Shown here piece after piece: positions 9,582 through 17,022 of a stretch of DNA of 47,543 bases (the stretch's first letter is position 1; the number at the start of each line of letters is the position of its first letter). Location: positions 1 to 47,543 of the forward strand of contig JABGPJ010000102.1 in NCBI GenBank assembly GCA_018645005.1, read 5' to 3'. The notes below the pieces were generated by a model. That model was given only the letters and a program-made list of their open reading frames with translations. It had not been told where the DNA came from and did not search any database. This DNA is from Deltaproteobacteria bacterium (GTDB taxonomy: Bacteria; SAR324; XYD2-FULL-50-16). The position numbers were made by a program, and so were the translations under genes.

Positions 9582-9758
9582 ATGAGAAAAAGTCGTTTAA
9601 TTATAGTTGCTTTGCTGCTAATGGTTTTTCTGGGCGGTTGCTGGCGTGGGTACTATCATCATCCACGATATGGCTCAGGTGAAGGGCAAGAGTGTTCCAG
9701 CGAAAATTCACGTGACTGTCAACCCGGCAGAGGATATCATGGATGTGGAAGTTGGTAA
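9582..9758 (+). CDS. small Cys/His-rich lipoprotein
   Basis: A 58-residue predicted lipoprotein. Basic N-terminus (RKSR), hydrophobic stretch, lipobox FLGGC with the lipidated Cys20. The mature part is 38 residues with three more Cys, several His and aromatic residues (WRGYYHH...CSS...CQP...YHGCGSW), suggesting metal or haem contact outside the inner membrane. GAAGGGA 6-7 nt before the ATG supports the start. A TAA stop ends it; 39 codons stay open in the same frame afterwards, with no family match that I recognise. First gene of an apparent pair with the DUF411 selenoprotein 148 bp downstream. Confidence 0.65.
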   Translation: MRKSRLIIVALLLMVFLGGCWRGYYHHPRYGSGEGQECSSENSRDCQPGRGYHGCGSW

Positions 9759-9906
9759 TTGAGAGACTTTCTCTGGCCTGGACGATTTCCAGATATACTA
9801 TCACCAGATGCTGATGGTGCCAGACCATCTCACATGAAAAACGATATGCGAAGAAATCATCACATGCAGTCGACATGAATCAAAAATTTAATTTAGAGGA
9901 CTCCAG

Positions 9907-10368
9907 ATGGCGAGAATAGGTCAATTAAAATTTGTTGTGCTTGCTTTACTGCTGATATTGGGATCTTATCCTGTCCATGTTTTTGGGCAGGAGTTCAATA
10001 ATATCGAAATTATTGTTTTTCAATCCCCTCTTTGAGGCTGCTGTAAAGGATGGGGTTCCCATCTCAAAAAAGCCGGGTTCAAAGTGAAATTGATTGAAGC
10101 TAACAATATTGAAGCAATCAAGAGGAAGTTCAATATCGATCGGAGACTACAAACATGTCATACAGGGATTGTGGGACCTTATTTCCTTGAAGGACATATT
10201 CCAGCCGAGGATATTAAACGGCTGCTCAGAGAAAAGCCTGATATCAAGGGGTTAGTTGTGCCCGGTATGCCAATGGGATCACCGGGGATGGAAGGGGATT
10301 ATTCTGCCCCTTATAACGTACTGAGCGTTGATGCCGATAATAAGATACGAATTTACGCTCGTCACTAA
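9907..10368 (+). CDS. DUF411/CopG-like protein with predicted selenocysteine
   Basis: A 153-residue exported DUF411-family protein, provided UGA 10033-10035 is read as Sec43. N-terminus: basic start, hydrophobic core, HVFGQE cleavage region. The body reads IVFQSPL-U-GCCKGW, where relatives have Cys at the UGA position in a C-x-C-C motif, then CHT (Cys84, His85), a Y-F-L-E-G-H-I-P-A-E-D-I segment and VPGMPMGSPGMEG. All are DUF411 hallmarks and in frame on both sides of the UGA. The family includes CopG of copper-resistance loci, whose CxCC motif binds copper. An SECIS-like hairpin follows the UGA. AGAGGA precedes the ATG. A start-after-UGA reading would lose signal peptide and metal motif. Likely role: periplasmic copper or redox handling. 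Confidence 0.85.
10048..10064 (+). promoter_or_regulatory. SECIS-like hairpin of the DUF411 gene
   Basis: Stem GGATGG/CCATCT (5 Watson-Crick pairs plus one G-U) closes a five-base loop GGTTC. The loop starts 18 nt after the UGA. Bacterial SECIS elements need a short stem 16-37 nt after UGA, with a G in the first two loop positions. It lies inside the coding sequence. Confidence 0.7.
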
Positions 10369-10414
10369 ATTAACGGCACCAAAAAAAGAGGTGACCTTTG
10401 GGCCGTCGGCCTGA

Positions 10415-11059
10415 TCAGCTCATCATGGCTTCGATTTGAATCAAACCCATAAATAACAGGATTGGCAGCGGTGAGATAGCCAAAGCAATCGTTACAATAA
10501 ACCCTTTCCAGGAAAACGAGCGATTCATCCCGCAAAGCAGTGCTATTCCACCACCTCCGCCAATGATCGTATTTCCTGGCAGATTGATTAGAATCGCCAA
10601 GATAATATAACGGGAATTTGGTAATAGATGCCTTGACGTCTTGCTTAAAAACATTTCAGGAAGCTGTTTTTTAATCCTTGCTTTGATCTTTTCTATGCGC
10701 TCATAAAATCGTTTTTCAAGTGATCGAATATCCAGTCCAGATGTGACCCAGGACTTTTCAAACCATCGTCCAATTGCAAACGATAAGCTCAGACCGCATA
10801 TGGTAAAGAAAAAAATCATCACCACAGCCTCCTTTCCAAAAATCATAATTACCAGCCAGGCTAATTCGACGCCGGGAAAAAAGGGAATACTCAACAGAAA
10901 AATATAAACAACACCGGCAATCAAAGCCGCTTTCCAGCCAAAGTTGCCTTTCAACCAAACCATCAACTCTTTCATATCCCCGGTATGATAAAGATACAGG
11001 TGTCTGACAAGAATGAGCAGCAAGACAATTGCGACGATTACGCAAAAATTCCGTTTCAT
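10415..11059 (-). CDS. VTT/TVP38-like multispanning membrane protein
   Basis: 214 residues with about five hydrophobic segments. Features of VTT/DedA-like membrane proteins: a first TM, then YIFLLSIPFFPGVELAWL before a TM (the re-entrant F-P-G region), a basic amphipathic middle (residues about 105-135), and NLPGNTIIGGGGGIALLCG near the C-terminal TMs. The family acts in lipid or small-molecule movement across the inner membrane. Function here is not assigned. Convergent with the DUF411 gene. It could be a separate small-exporter family; the VTT assignment rests on pattern only. Confidence 0.55.
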   Translation of the reverse strand: MKRNFCVIVAIVLLLILVRHLYLYHTGDMKELMVWLKGNFGWKAALIAGVVYIFLLSIPFFPGVELAWLVIMIFGKEAVVMIFFFTICGLSLSFAIGRWFEKSWVTSGLDIRSLEKRFYERIEKIKARIKKQLPEMFLSKTSRHLLPNSRYIILAILINLPGNTIIGGGGGIALLCGMNRSFSWKGFIVTIALAISPLPILLFMGLIQIEAMMS

Positions 11060-11127
11060 TTCATAAGTCTGGACGTTACTAATTTTATATCAAAAATATC
11101 CTTCAATGCCACAAACCTTGCTATTTA

Positions 11128-11228
11128 AGGGATCGTACAAAAATAACTTGGCATAATCTGTCCGCAAAAGTCCCTTGAAGACTGGACATTTTGCAGACAA
11201 AATGCCAAGTAATTTTTGAGCCAACCCT
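11128..11228 (-). repeat. R1 palindromic element, simple copy (variant Y)
   Basis: 101-bp unit AGGGATCGTACAAAAATAACTT to AGCCAACCCT with matching arms GGCATAATCTGTCCGC and GCAGACAAAATGCC. It shows the uninterrupted form of the outer element seen broken at 17640-17921. Confidence 0.8.
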
Positions 11229-11412
11229 AAAGCTGCCAAGATCAAATTAAAAATGGGATGGACGAGAGTGAACCCAAATGTACTTGCTAATTTTGATTGA
11301 CAATAGTTCATTAAAACAGCTGTTCTAAAATGTTAACATAATATTGCCGTTTTGCGTACCCATCAATAATTGCCGATAGCAATTGATTTTGATACCATTC
11401 AAATGTCAACTC

Positions 11413-11648
11413 AGGGATCGTTAAAAAATAACTTCACTTAATCTGTTTGAAAAAGTCCCAAAAGCCGGACATTTTGCAAACAGAACGTGAACTAATTTTT
11501 TAGCCGACCCTGAAGTCCTAAAATAACTGGATATTTTGCACATAGAATGTGATAGCAACGTGTTTCCTTTTCAGCAACGCGTTTCTTTGACGCTAATGAG
11601 AACCGCTCGACTAATGGGAAACACTTGACTAATTTTTGAGCCGACCCT
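11413..11648 (-). repeat. R1 palindromic elements, composite
   Basis: Reverse-orientation composite: a simple R1 unit (11413-11513) abuts the left part of a second unit whose arm holds the GTGTTTCC hairpin split by the CGAGCGGTTCTCATTAGCG segment, as at 4302-4478. The gap 11060-11714 contains only these repeats and about 180 bp of featureless AT-rich DNA (11229-11412). Confidence 0.75.
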
Positions 11649-11714
11649 TAGAGGCCAGACAAAACGTCATTTTTTGCCCCGCCTGGCCTGAATAATCTTG
11701 TCTAAAGAGGAATA

Positions 11715-12236
11715 ATGAAACAGCTATTTTTTACCATCGGAATGATCATTCCATTATTGGTCTTTGCTCACGGTAAAGAAGATCACTCGGGGAAAAAAGC
11801 AGAGAAAGCTGAGAATCAGAAAGGACAGCAGATGCATCAGAAGATCGACCAGACAGGTCAGATGAAGAAGTTACAAATCGAAACGATTAACAAAAATTAC
11901 CAGATCAATGTCAAAGGTATTTTTAAACAGAAATGTATTGACTGCCACGGCGTGCCGGAAAAGTATCCCTGGTATTATAAAGTGCCGGGGATCAAGCAGA
12001 TTATGGATCACGACATTCAGGAGGCGCAAGAGCATCTCGATATGTCAAATGATTTTCCGTTTGGAGGGCACGGTACACCTCTATCAGACTTGAAAGAACT
12101 GAGAAAGACAGTTAAAAAAAGTTCTATGCCACCCCTTCAATACTGGATTTTTCATCCCGGTTCCCGATTGAACGATAAAAATAAGGAGATCATTCTGCAG
12201 TGGATCGACCAGTCAATTAACAGACTGAGTCAATAG
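11715..12236 (+). CDS. haem-binding domain protein (Haem_bd type), exported
   Basis: A 173-residue periplasmic protein. Signal peptide residues 1-18 (cleavage near FAHG), a Lys/Gln/His-rich linker, then a single c-type haem site C-I-D-C-H (74-78) followed by YPWYYKVPGI. The SSMPPLQYWIFHPGSRL segment near the end supplies the distal M-P-P-x-x-Y of the Haem_bd family (PF14376 type). The last stretch LNDKNKEIILQWID matches the closing helix. AAAGAGGA stands 3-4 nt before the ATG. Faces the anti-sigma gene, with which it is convergent (2 bp apart). Probable electron carrier or haem sensor. Confidence 0.8.
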   Translation: MKQLFFTIGMIIPLLVFAHGKEDHSGKKAEKAENQKGQQMHQKIDQTGQMKKLQIETINKNYQINVKGIFKQKCIDCHGVPEKYPWYYKVPGIKQIMDHDIQEAQEHLDMSNDFPFGGHGTPLSDLKELRKTVKKSSMPPLQYWIFHPGSRLNDKNKEIILQWIDQSINRLSQ

Positions 12237-12238
12237 TT

Positions 12239-13075
12239 TCAAAATGTACAGCAACTTTTTCTTTGCATCATTCTATGCCCACCCTTTTCGTTCTCTGCGC
12301 CCGGCTGCATCATGGGCATGTGATGGAAATATCGTCCGACTCTTCCCGGGTTGCAATGACGCCCCGCACTGACTCTGAAAAGGTCGCCTGACCTCACACC
12401 CGTTATACTGATAATTTGACCTTTTTGAACCCTCATGCCCGTGGGCAGTTCAATTTTCGATTTGTGTCCATGGGGGTCGACAATCCAAACAAACTGCCCG
12501 TCAGACATTTGAACCTGACCCATTTTAAAATTGGGATGTTCGATGAAGTACCTGGCTCGCTCTTTAAAAAACCAACTCACCAGGGGTAATTCTCGTTTTT
12601 CCTTGATGATGACAGCCTGAATTTTTTGATTAATCCCCGTGGCAGCAAGTGCAGCCCCGCCAAATGCTGCTGTCAGATAACTGCCGATGATAATCCCAGC
12701 GACTCCTCTTTTCAACGCTTTTGAATTCCACATCAACCAAGACGCAATCCCGGTCACAATAATCGCCGGGAAAATCAAGTCAAAGGGAATATAGGGAAAC
12801 ACATCTTTTAGAAATTGAGTTCCGAAATAGAGCAGTTCCATACTGCCGTTCATTTGGACCTCAAAGACAATGTTATTGACGATGGCAAGCGCCAGAACCA
12901 AAAGCAGGATCCCACCAGCCAGCTGCTTCCAGTTGACAGATTGCCGTGCGGCATTCATTGGAACTGTCCCCAAATCAATATTCTCAATTTCAGACATCAC
13001 CCGTTCGCTGAAATCTAACGGCAAATCGGGGACGGCCGGTTTGGCTGCTTTCAGGATATCTTCCAGTTTTTTCAT
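12239..13075 (-). CDS. three-TM anti-sigma-like protein with metal-rich tail
   Basis: 278 residues, encoded 11 bp after the ECF sigma gene in the same operon. The cytoplasmic N-terminus (1-48: AKPAVPDLPLDFSERVMSEI) is the expected sigma-binding part. TM segments lie near 50-70, 102-120 and 125-147, so the C-terminal half should be periplasmic. That half has a short beta domain (GMRVQKGQIISITGV) and ends in HHMPMM...HRMMQRKSCCTF, a cluster of Met, His and vicinal Cys suited to copper or thiol sensing. A 285-residue paralogue is at 15011-15868. Family name not recognised; the anti-sigma role is inferred from position and topology. Confidence 0.65.
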   Translation of the reverse strand: MKKLEDILKAAKPAVPDLPLDFSERVMSEIENIDLGTVPMNAARQSVNWKQLAGGILLLVLALAIVNNIVFEVQMNGSMELLYFGTQFLKDVFPYIPFDLIFPAIIVTGIASWLMWNSKALKRGVAGIIIGSYLTAAFGGAALAATGINQKIQAVIIKEKRELPLVSWFFKERARYFIEHPNFKMGQVQMSDGQFVWIVDPHGHKSKIELPTGMRVQKGQIISITGVRSGDLFRVSAGRHCNPGRVGRYFHHMPMMQPGAENEKGGHRMMQRKSCCTF

Positions 13076-13086
13076 CAGTATATCCC

Positions 13087-13785
13087 TTATTTGACTAATT
13101 GAATGTTGAATAAATTTCCAAAGACAATTGTCACAATTAAGCCTGCATTTTTTAGCAGGTTCTGCATTTGGAGCCGACCCCTTCGTAGCAGTGTCCCGAC
13201 CGAATTGGCTGAACTGTCCAATATCTGAGCGATCTCCTCATAGGACTTTTCCTCAAAATAATGCAGGACCATAACTTCGCGATACTTGGGTTTGAGTTTC
13301 TGCAATGTTTTATGTACAAGTTCTCGATCTTCTTTTTTTGTTAGCTCATCATGGTTTGAGCCATCAGACAAGTTTTCCCATTGATTATCGTCAAACTGGG
13401 ATTCTCTTTTTCTGGATACCGTTCTTAAATGGTTGGCCGCTTCATTGTGGGCAATACGATAGATCCAGGATTGCAGGGAAAGTTCAAGATCCACTGAAGC
13501 CAGGTTTTGATATACCTTCAGAAAAACCGATTGGGTCACGTCTTCAGCCGCTTCCCGGTTCTGATATAAAAAACGATATAAATAAGAGTATATTTTTTGC
13601 TGATAACACTCCATCAGGATCTGAAAATCCCCCTTGTTACCTGAGAGGATCGAACGGATTAAATCCGCATCGGAACCTTGGGACCTGTCCATATTTAGAA
13701 TTGAACGAAGATATTTTTGAGGAAGACGTTCATATTTGTAACGTTCCGTTGCTAATAACCTAATTCTTTCTAAAAACTCCGTCAA
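13087..13785 (-). CDS. ECF-family RNA polymerase sigma factor
   Basis: 232 residues as listed, from a TTG. Region 2 is DFQILMECYQQKIYSYLYRF with DVTQSVFLKVYQNL and LQSWIYRIAHNEAANHLR. Region 4 is LQKLKPKYREVMVLHYFEEKSYEEIAQIL with the helix-turn-helix SSANSVGTLLRRGR. No region 1 or 3, as in ECF sigmas. The start is uncertain: an ATG at codon 32 (MDRSQGSD) gives a normal 201-residue length, though neither has a clear ribosome site. The C-terminus has an extra hydrophobic tail (GLIVTIVFGNLFNIQLVK). Paired with the downstream anti-sigma. Candidate reader of the shared promoter box found at five places in this island. Confidence 0.9.
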   Translation of the reverse strand: MTEFLERIRLLATERYKYERLPQKYLRSILNMDRSQGSDADLIRSILSGNKGDFQILMECYQQKIYSYLYRFLYQNREAAEDVTQSVFLKVYQNLASVDLELSLQSWIYRIAHNEAANHLRTVSRKRESQFDDNQWENLSDGSNHDELTKKEDRELVHKTLQKLKPKYREVMVLHYFEEKSYEEIAQILDSSANSVGTLLRRGRLQMQNLLKNAGLIVTIVFGNLFNIQLVK

Positions 13786-13815
13786 TTATTCAAATTCTGT
13801 CACTGATCTCAAACT

Positions 13816-13840
13816 GAAATTTTATCTTGAATACGGCATA
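13816..13840 (+). promoter_or_regulatory. degenerate copy of the shared promoter box (site F)
   Basis: GAAATT-N13-GGCATA matches the box GAAATA-N13-GGTGTA at 9 of 12 positions with exact spacing. It lies upstream of two tiny ORFs and the rhodanese gene. A tiny ORF (13869-13985, 38 codons, MAWFLGLML start) follows it, without a convincing ribosome site. Confidence 0.3.
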
Positions 13841-14009
13841 TGAGCCTGAGATCTATTTGTTTGCATTGATGGCCTGGTTTTTGGGGTTGATGTTGCATGC
13901 CTCCTACGCACCGCATAGTATCCATCATCGGGCAGAGTGGAAAGAGCCAGCAATTAACCTATATTGCGGAAACAATAAAAACTGAGTATTTTAATCTAAG
14001 GAGATCTGA

Positions 14010-14201
14010 ATGGGGAACCGACCAGTTGGCGGGTTTATACTATTTACATCGAGCCCGATCGTAGCTTTTGTCGATGGATTCATCAAGATGGTTGGAGAAA
14101 TCTCTTGGGGTATATGGGCGCGGGTTGGGCCGCATCTCCAAAAAATAACCTGCCTGTCACAAATAACGCGCGTAGCTTTCTCTCCGAGCGCTTGCTGGTA
14201 A
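14010..14201 (+). CDS. small hydrophobic ORF, doubtful
   Basis: 63 residues, ATG preceded by AAGGAGAT at good spacing, the only strong support. Contains a hydrophobic segment (GGFILFTSSPIVAFVDGFI) and a second weaker one. A different frame is open from 14000 into the rhodanese gene, so this may be a frameshifted remnant. No family recognised. Confidence 0.3.
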   Translation: MGNRPVGGFILFTSSPIVAFVDGFIKMVGEISWGIWARVGPHLQKITCLSQITRVAFSPSACW

Positions 14202-14224
14202 AAAATTATAAATTCGAGGTGATG

Positions 14225-14644
14225 ATGACACATAAAAAGATTTTTTTCGCCAATTACTTTATTCTGATGTTCATTGTGGCTTTTTCTGCCCAGGCCTATG
14301 GCAAAGACATACCATGGTATGAAAGCATTTCACCTCAGGAATCGGCGCAGTTGATTCAGAGTAACAAAGACAATCCGGGATTTGTCATTCTGGATATACG
14401 AACCCCAGCCGAAGTCTCACAGGGAAAAATAGAAAATTCGATCCAGTTGAATTTCTTTTCTCAAAGCTTTGCGGCTAATCTCCACAAACTGGACAAACAA
14501 TCAACATATTTGGTCTATTGTCGAAGTGGGAACCGAAGTGGCAAGACTTTGGAAATCATGAAGATAATGAAATTTAGCCGAGTTTATAACATGAGGGGTG
14601 GATTCCGTGGATGGAACTATCAGGGACTGCCGATTGTAAAATAA
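14225..14644 (+). CDS. periplasmic single-domain rhodanese
   Basis: 139 residues. Signal peptide with KK, a hydrophobic core and AQAYG cleavage region, then one rhodanese domain. VILDIRTPAEVSQGKIENSI is the conserved first part, and LVYCRSGNRSG the active loop with the persulfide-carrying Cys. GGFRGWNYQGLPIVK is the typical end. GAGGTG lies directly before two ATG codons (14222, 14225). The family transfers sulfane sulfur. In this island it would act with the thiol-redox proteins in the periplasm. Confidence 0.85.
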   Translation: MTHKKIFFANYFILMFIVAFSAQAYGKDIPWYESISPQESAQLIQSNKDNPGFVILDIRTPAEVSQGKIENSIQLNFFSQSFAANLHKLDKQSTYLVYCRSGNRSGKTLEIMKIMKFSRVYNMRGGFRGWNYQGLPIVK

Positions 14645-14671
14645 GGCGTAACTGTTCAGCATGGCTCCATC

Positions 14672-14783
14672 GAGGGGATCATGATTCAAAACAAGCATGA
14701 ATCCATCCCTGAAGCCAAGTGTTTCGTCAGAAACGCGTTGACGAAAACGTCCTGTCTCCAATCTTTTTGAATCACAATCCCCC
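14672..14783 (-). repeat. R4 palindromic element, copy 1
   Basis: About 112 bp between GAGGGGATCATGATTCAAAAC and a decayed inverted end TTTTTGAATCACAATCCCCC. The interior (GGACGTTTTCGTCAACGCG on the minus strand) matches the copy at 35278-35390 in opposite orientation. The following 14784-15010 stretch shows no gene; it holds only a loose CAGGGG...CCCCTG pairing. Confidence 0.75.
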
Positions 14784-15010
14784 AGGCTCTGACAATGTAG
14801 TAAATAGCAAATTTTTAATATGATTTGTTAAGACACAGGGGGGTGAACATTAACATAATACCAGGAAGGTACCCCTGAAAAGAGAAGTACGGGGGATGAG
14901 GATTCCTGAAAGTTCAGATATCAGAGGAAGAAAAATAATCTGAATGCAGGGACAGGGAAATTGTCTGGTTGTATCGTGGTCTATCTATGAAGAGATTAAG
15001 TCAATATCGT

Positions 15011-15868
15011 CTAGCTTGCGCAGCAGCTCTTCCTTTTCATCATTCCTTCTTTGGGCATCTGTTGATGATGCTTGCGCATTTTTTCATCCATCCCCTTATT
15101 CATCATTGACATGTGATGGAAATATCGCCCAACCCTTCCCGGGTTGCAGTGACGTCCGCTACTGACTCTGAAAAGATTCCCAGACGAAACGCCAGCTATA
15201 CTGATAATTTGTCCTTTGCGGACCGTCATCCCAGTAGGCAGTTCGATCTTCGATTTGTGTCCATGGGGATCCATAATCAAAACGAAACGTCCGTTGGATT
15301 TCTCGACCCGACCCATTTTAAAATTGGGAAGATCGATGAAATATCGGGCTCGCTCTTTAAAATACCAGCTCACCAGGGGCCATTCTCGCCTTTCTTTGAT
15401 GATGGCATCCTGGATCTGTTCGTTAATGCCAGTTGCAGCAAGGGCAGCTCCGCCAAACGCAGTGGTCAGGTAACTGCCGATGATAATGGCTGCAATTCCT
15501 CTTTTCAAAGCCTTTGAGTTCCACATCAACCATGATGACATCCCGGTCACGATAATGGCTGGAACTACCAGGTCAAAGGGGAAGTAGACGAAAATATCTT
15601 TTAAAAATTGAGTTCCAAAATAGAGCAGCTCCACACTGCCATTCATTTGGACTTCAAAGATAATATTATTGACGATCACCAGGGACAGTAACAAAAGCAG
15701 AGTTCCACCCGCTAATTGCTTCCATTTGATGGGTTGCCTGGCCAACTTCAGGGGCAGTGTCGCAAGATCAATCTTCATCACTTCAGACATCACCCGCTCG
15801 CTGAAGTCCATCGGCAAATCAGGGACAGCCGGTTTGGCTGCTTTTAGAATATCATCCAGTTTTTTCAT
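15011..15868 (-). CDS. paralogous three-TM anti-sigma-like protein
   Basis: 285 residues, closely similar along its whole length to the protein at 12239-13075 (same start MKKL-DILKAAKPAVPDLP, same three TM segments, same periplasmic beta domain). The tail is longer and even richer in metal-type ligands: HHMSMMNKGMDEKMRKHHQQ, then KRKSCCAS. Unlike its paralogue it has no intact sigma gene in front, only a decayed 3' end. A shared-box promoter (15998-16030) lies just upstream of that remnant. It may therefore bind the surviving sigma factor, giving two sensors for one sigma. Inference from synteny. Confidence 0.65.
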   Translation of the reverse strand: MKKLDDILKAAKPAVPDLPMDFSERVMSEVMKIDLATLPLKLARQPIKWKQLAGGTLLLLLSLVIVNNIIFEVQMNGSVELLYFGTQFLKDIFVYFPFDLVVPAIIVTGMSSWLMWNSKALKRGIAAIIIGSYLTTAFGGAALAATGINEQIQDAIIKERREWPLVSWYFKERARYFIDLPNFKMGRVEKSNGRFVLIMDPHGHKSKIELPTGMTVRKGQIISIAGVSSGNLFRVSSGRHCNPGRVGRYFHHMSMMNKGMDEKMRKHHQQMPKEGMMKRKSCCAS

Positions 15869-15883
15869 CTGTGTATCCCCTGT

Positions 15884-15995
15884 TTTACCAATTGAACGTA
15901 ACGCATTTTTCTATAAATCATTGTGATGATAAATCTGAATTTTGAGGCCATTTTTCCATCCGAAGCCGCCTTCTGCACAAAGCCGAGCTCTTATC
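15884..15995 (-). pseudogene. remnant of a duplicated ECF sigma gene (3' end)
   Basis: On the minus strand, LCRRRLRMEKW and the following bases to the anti-sigma start align with the sigma factor's LLRRGRLQMQN...VK end and its 11-bp linker (CAATTGGTAAAACAGGGGATACAC against CAATTAGTCAAATAAGGGATATAC). One base is missing and the stop codon is changed. Only the region 4 C-terminus survives. It shows that sigma and anti-sigma were duplicated together and the second sigma decayed. Confidence 0.6.
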
Positions 15996-15997
15996 TC

Positions 15998-16030
15998 TTA
16001 ATACACCGTCTGAAAAATTATATTTCAAAA
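15998..16030 (-). promoter_or_regulatory. shared promoter box, site A
   Basis: Minus strand GAAATA-TAATTTTTCAGAC-GGTGTA then TTAA. Reads towards the second anti-sigma gene. Contains TGAAA-N7-TTTCA dyad symmetry. One of five sites with 13-14 nt between the two blocks. Confidence 0.65.
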
Positions 16031-16033
16031 TCG

Positions 16034-16177
16034 GATAAAGTTTTTTCAGTGCCTCCGATAAAGATTTAAAGCTTCGAGTAGTAAATGGCGCTCCTTTCAA
16101 TATCAGATAAAGTTTTTTCAGTGCCTCCGACGAAGATTTAAAGCTTCGAGTAAAAAATAGCGCTCCTTTCAATATCG
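16034..16177 (-). repeat. 72-bp tandem repeat, two copies
   Basis: Units 16034-16105 and 16106-16177, about 90 percent identical. The period is divisible by three, and on the minus strand both units stay open as a 24-residue repeat (FKSLSEALKKLYPILK-like) inside an 87-codon frame ending at 15918. Each unit contains AAAGGAGCGC. Meaning unknown; the frame runs into the sigma remnant and is probably not a gene. Confidence 0.7.
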
Positions 16178-16190
16178 ACATTTCTCTGAG

Positions 16191-16700
16191 TTAATTGAAT
16201 CTATGATCAATCGCATCAGCTATATTTGTCATCGGTTCGCCTTTTTCCTCCATTTTAGAAGCCAATTCCGCTTCATCCATGCAGATGCCGCAGTTCGCCG
16301 CATGATTGTCTGTAAAACAACTTAGCAGACTTTTATGCCTGATACTCATCGCGCATCCGCAATAACAGAATAGTTGGTCAAGAATCTGGGGAATCCGTCT
16401 GGCAATGGTATAAGCCTTAATCTGTCTTGGCTGTCGATAATTCATGGGATTTACGACCGGTTTTTTTTCTCGAAATTCATATGACGATTGATCCAGCTGG
16501 ACAAGGTGCATATCAGATGTGCCTCTGTATATCCCACTGTCCTGAGATTCTGCCAGTAGTGTTTTTTGTTTGTAGTTGTTATAGGTGTTCCAGCCTCCAA
16601 AAATCAATGCAGCGGAGCCTATAACAGCAATCCAGATTAAATAGTTCGATTTTTTACTCGTTTTCTGCTTGCTATCTTTATTACGTTTCTTTGATTGCAT
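16191..16700 (-). CDS. CYCXC-family membrane-anchored protein (Cys form)
   Basis: 169 residues. Lys-rich N-terminus, one TM (residues 19-36), then an exported domain with LFCYCGCAMS (Cys112, 114, 116), SLLSCFTDNHAANCGICMDEA (Cys128, 137, 140). This pattern is the hallmark of the PCYCGC/CYCXC family, in which some members carry selenocysteine. Here every position is Cys. The CYCGC motif probably binds metal or serves thiol redox. AAAGGA 4 nt before the ATG supports the start. It lies among the redox genes but has no shared-box promoter that I can see. Confidence 0.8.
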   Translation of the reverse strand: MQSKKRNKDSKQKTSKKSNYLIWIAVIGSAALIFGGWNTYNNYKQKTLLAESQDSGIYRGTSDMHLVQLDQSSYEFREKKPVVNPMNYRQPRQIKAYTIARRIPQILDQLFCYCGCAMSIRHKSLLSCFTDNHAANCGICMDEAELASKMEEKGEPMTNIADAIDHRFN

Positions 16701-16778
16701 TTTATCCTTTTTCTGCGGAGTCTTTTTTCAATTATCAAAAATATCGTTCATTTCAGCTACTGAATTATCTCAATGACA

Positions 16779-16983
16779 AAAAACATCCGAGGCAATCGCA
16801 TGACGAATGTAACAATGGCTTGTAATCCCGCGTACTGACTGCATCAATAGCACTTGCATGAATCAATGTATAATGAGCAAAAACTGATTAATATTGCTCA
16901 GAAAGCTCCTCAAAACCAACAATGGCGCGAATATAATGGTGACACGGAAAAGTCATGCGATTGCCCTGAAAAACATCCGAGGC
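16779..16983. repeat. 171-bp inverted-repeat element with 15-bp direct repeats
   Basis: CAATCGCATGAC (16793-16804) and GTCATGCGATTG (16952-16963) are a perfect 12-bp inverted repeat. AAAAACATCCGAGGC occurs at 16779-16793 and again at 16969-16983, five bases beyond the right arm. The rest of the 16701-17022 gap carries no gene. Confidence 0.55.
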
Positions 16984-17022
16984 TGCCTTGCATTTTAATT
17001 CACAGGTCAGTATCGTTATAGG

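Noticed and set aside
12239-12241. UGA stop of the first anti-sigma as selenocysteine
   Set aside because: The paralogue ends at the same place with TAG after KSCC, and only two more codons are open after the UGA.
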